The notes beneath the pieces are model-generated. The model did no database searches. It saw nothing but the letters and a program-made list of their open reading frames with translations, and was not told the DNA's origin. The position numbers were made by a program, and so were the translations under genes. Positions 62,619 through 64,000 of a DNA stretch of 64,000 nucleotides are shown piece after piece (the first letter of the stretch is position 1; each line of letters begins with the position of its first letter). The DNA is from Dellaglioa kimchii (GTDB lineage: Bacteria > Bacillota > Bacilli > Lactobacillales > Lactobacillaceae). The stretch is taken from NCBI RefSeq assembly GCF_046115505.1, contig NZ_CP170736.1:868001-932000 (forward strand), written 5' to 3'.

Positions 62619-64000
62619 TTAGTTAGCTGCAGTTACTGATCCAACGGATTCGCTTAACGCTTGAACAAAGTTTTGTAATTCAATCAACCAGTCAGTTTCA
62701 GTCATCTTAGGTTGAATCACTAGAATCACACGCATTTGTTTGCCCTGTGGTTTTAATGATGCTTTTAATTTTGTCGCTGATAATGCCTTGAAAATTGCTT
62801 CCGTACCCAGCAAAGTCGTTCCTTTTTCTGAAACAGAAACAATTAACTGATCTTTATCTTTTTTAATTTTATCAACTAATGCCTTATCGGCAAATAATTT
62901 AAGTAAGCCAATTTCCATTAAGTTATTCACTTCAGTTGGAAATTCGCCGAAACGATCAATTAAATCACCTTGTACTTCTAAATATTGATCATAATTATCA
63001 AGTTGTCGAATACGTTTATAAATTTCAATTTTTTGACGCTGATCATCAATGTAAGATGATGGTAAATAAGCTTCAATATTAATGTCAATTTCAGAATCTG
63101 ATTTAGGCTCAGCTTTTTTACCTTGTTTTTTATTCACAGCCTCCGTCAACATCTGTGTATATAAATCATATCCAACAGAATCAATGAAGCCATGTTGTTG
63201 TCGACCCAATAGATTTCCTGCTCCACGAATAGATAAATCTCGCATAGCAATTTTAAATCCAGAACCCAATTCGGTGAAGTCTTTGATTGCTTCTAAGCGT
63301 TTTTCACTCACTTCAGTCAAAACTTTATTAGGTTTATACATAAAGTAGGCATACGCAATTCGACTACTACGGCCAACACGACCACGTAACTGGTACAATT
63401 GTGCCAATCCCATGTGGTCAGCATTTTCGACAAATAATGTATTAGCATTAGAAATATCTACACCCGTTTCAATAATTGTCGTCGTTACTAACACATCATA
63501 AACACCTTGGATGAAATCATACAAGACATTTTCTAATTGGTTTTCAGTCATTTGCCCATGGATATACGCAACACTGGCTTCAGGAACCATAATCTCAATT
63601 TCTGAAACTACTTTTTCAATATCTTCAACTCGATTATGCAAATAAAAAACTTGTCCACCACGTTGAAGTTCACGTTGTATCCCATCTCGAATAGTTCCAC
63701 CATTTTGTTCCATTACATAAGTTTGAATTGGGTAACGGTTCAATGGTGCCGTTTCAATTACTGATAAATCGCGAACCCCAAGCATCGACATATTTAGTGT
63801 CCTTGGGATTGGCGTTGCCGTTAATGTTAAGACATCAACTTGAGACTTAAACTCTTTTAGTCGTTCTTTATGTTTCACACCAAAACGTTGCTCTTCATCA
63901 ACAATTAATAATCCTAAATCGGCAAATTGAATATCTTTTGATAAAATTCGATGTGTCCCAACGACAATATCTAACGCGCCGCTAGCCATCTTATCAGTTG
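62619..64000 (-). CDS. mfd: transcription-repair coupling factor Mfd, 5' end outside the window
   Basis: Mfd removes stalled RNA polymerase from DNA lesions and recruits the UvrA repair complex. The C-terminal 460 residues are present. They begin inside the first RecA-like translocase domain (DIVVGTHRILSKDIQF, DEEQRFGVKHKERLK, TLTATPIPRTLNMSMLG), continue through the second (VTTTIIETGVDISNANTLFV; LAQLYQLRGRVGRSSRIAYA), and end with the TRCF C-terminal regulatory domain (about the last 160 residues). The reading frame is open to the right edge; the N-terminal UvrB-homology and RNA polymerase-interaction domains lie beyond it. Confidence 0.97.
   Translation of the reverse strand, partial: TDKMASGALDIVVGTHRILSKDIQFADLGLLIVDEEQRFGVKHKERLKEFKSQVDVLTLTATPIPRTLNMSMLGVRDLSVIETAPLNRYPIQTYVMEQNGGTIRDGIQRELQRGGQVFYLHNRVEDIEKVVSEIEIMVPEASVAYIHGQMTENQLENVLYDFIQGVYDVLVTTTIIETGVDISNANTLFVENADHMGLAQLYQLRGRVGRSSRIAYAYFMYKPNKVLTEVSEKRLEAIKDFTELGSGFKIAMRDLSIRGAGNLLGRQQHGFIDSVGYDLYTQMLTEAVNKKQGKKAEPKSDSEIDINIEAYLPSSYIDDQRQKIEIYKRIRQLDNYDQYLEVQGDLIDRFGEFPTEVNNLMEIGLLKLFADKALVDKIKKDKDQLIVSVSEKGTTLLGTEAIFKALSATKLKASLKPQGKQMRVILVIQPKMTETDWLIELQNFVQALSESVGSVTAAN

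Overview
The window is a stretch of core chromosome from a low-GC Gram-positive bacterium of the order Lactobacillales, most likely the Lactobacillaceae. The evidence is the gene order rplJL / rplKA / nusG / secE-rpmG / sigH / yacP / rlmB / mrnC / cysS / gltX / yacL / radA / dut, the block mfd / flippase / rqcP / divIC / yabR / tilS / hpt / ftsH / hslO / dusB / lysS followed by an rRNA operon, and genes typical of lactic acid bacteria (pepC, dtpT, a lactobacillus-type dUTPase, a DUF915 hydrolase). The 16S gene could settle the genus; I cannot do so by eye. I see no prophage, CRISPR array, integron or complete insertion sequence.

Layout. 1-2.4 kb: a CNNM/HlyC-type membrane protein (3' end cut by the window edge) and a lone DUF998-like membrane gene. 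2.4-5.1 kb: mprF. 5.6-18.3 kb: translation and transcription genes, all on the minus strand, with an L10 leader attenuator, two L1-type leader motifs and a cysteine T-box. 18.4-25.1 kb: dut, a small GNAT protein, rpiA, pepC, gpmA, a secreted NlpC/P60 hydrolase with two WalR-like boxes, and an LCP cell-wall ligase. 25.2-29.5 kb: fabH-accB-accC-accD-accA without the rest of the usual fatty-acid cluster. 29.6-32.4 kb: tex, sprT-like and tRNA-Leu. 32.4-35.8 kb: an operon headed by a yybP-ykoY (Mn2+) riboswitch, encoding a P-type ATPase and a small protein of unknown function. 35.8-45.8 kb: nadE-pncB (NAD salvage), tagA, nupC, nagA-nagR with an operator inside the promoter, proC, tRNA-Gln/Tyr, a phosphoesterase and dtpT. 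46.0-51.8 kb: a decayed ISL3-like transposase tail, then an rRNA operon read leftward as 16S-23S-5S-tRNA(Glu)-tRNA(Thr)-5S from two tandem promoters. 51.9-64 kb: lysS to mfd.

How it fits together. Most of the window supports translation (ribosomal proteins, rRNA, four aminoacyl-tRNA synthetase or tRNA-modification genes, rRNA maturation) and envelope upkeep (mprF, TagA, LCP, P60, DivIC, flippase). Control is mainly by RNA elements. The best lead for something undescribed is the 146-residue protein co-transcribed with the Mn2+-riboswitch-controlled ATPase. I found no clear novel multi-gene system. Many start codons were moved inward from the longest reading frame on ribosome-binding-site and family evidence, as noted in each entry.
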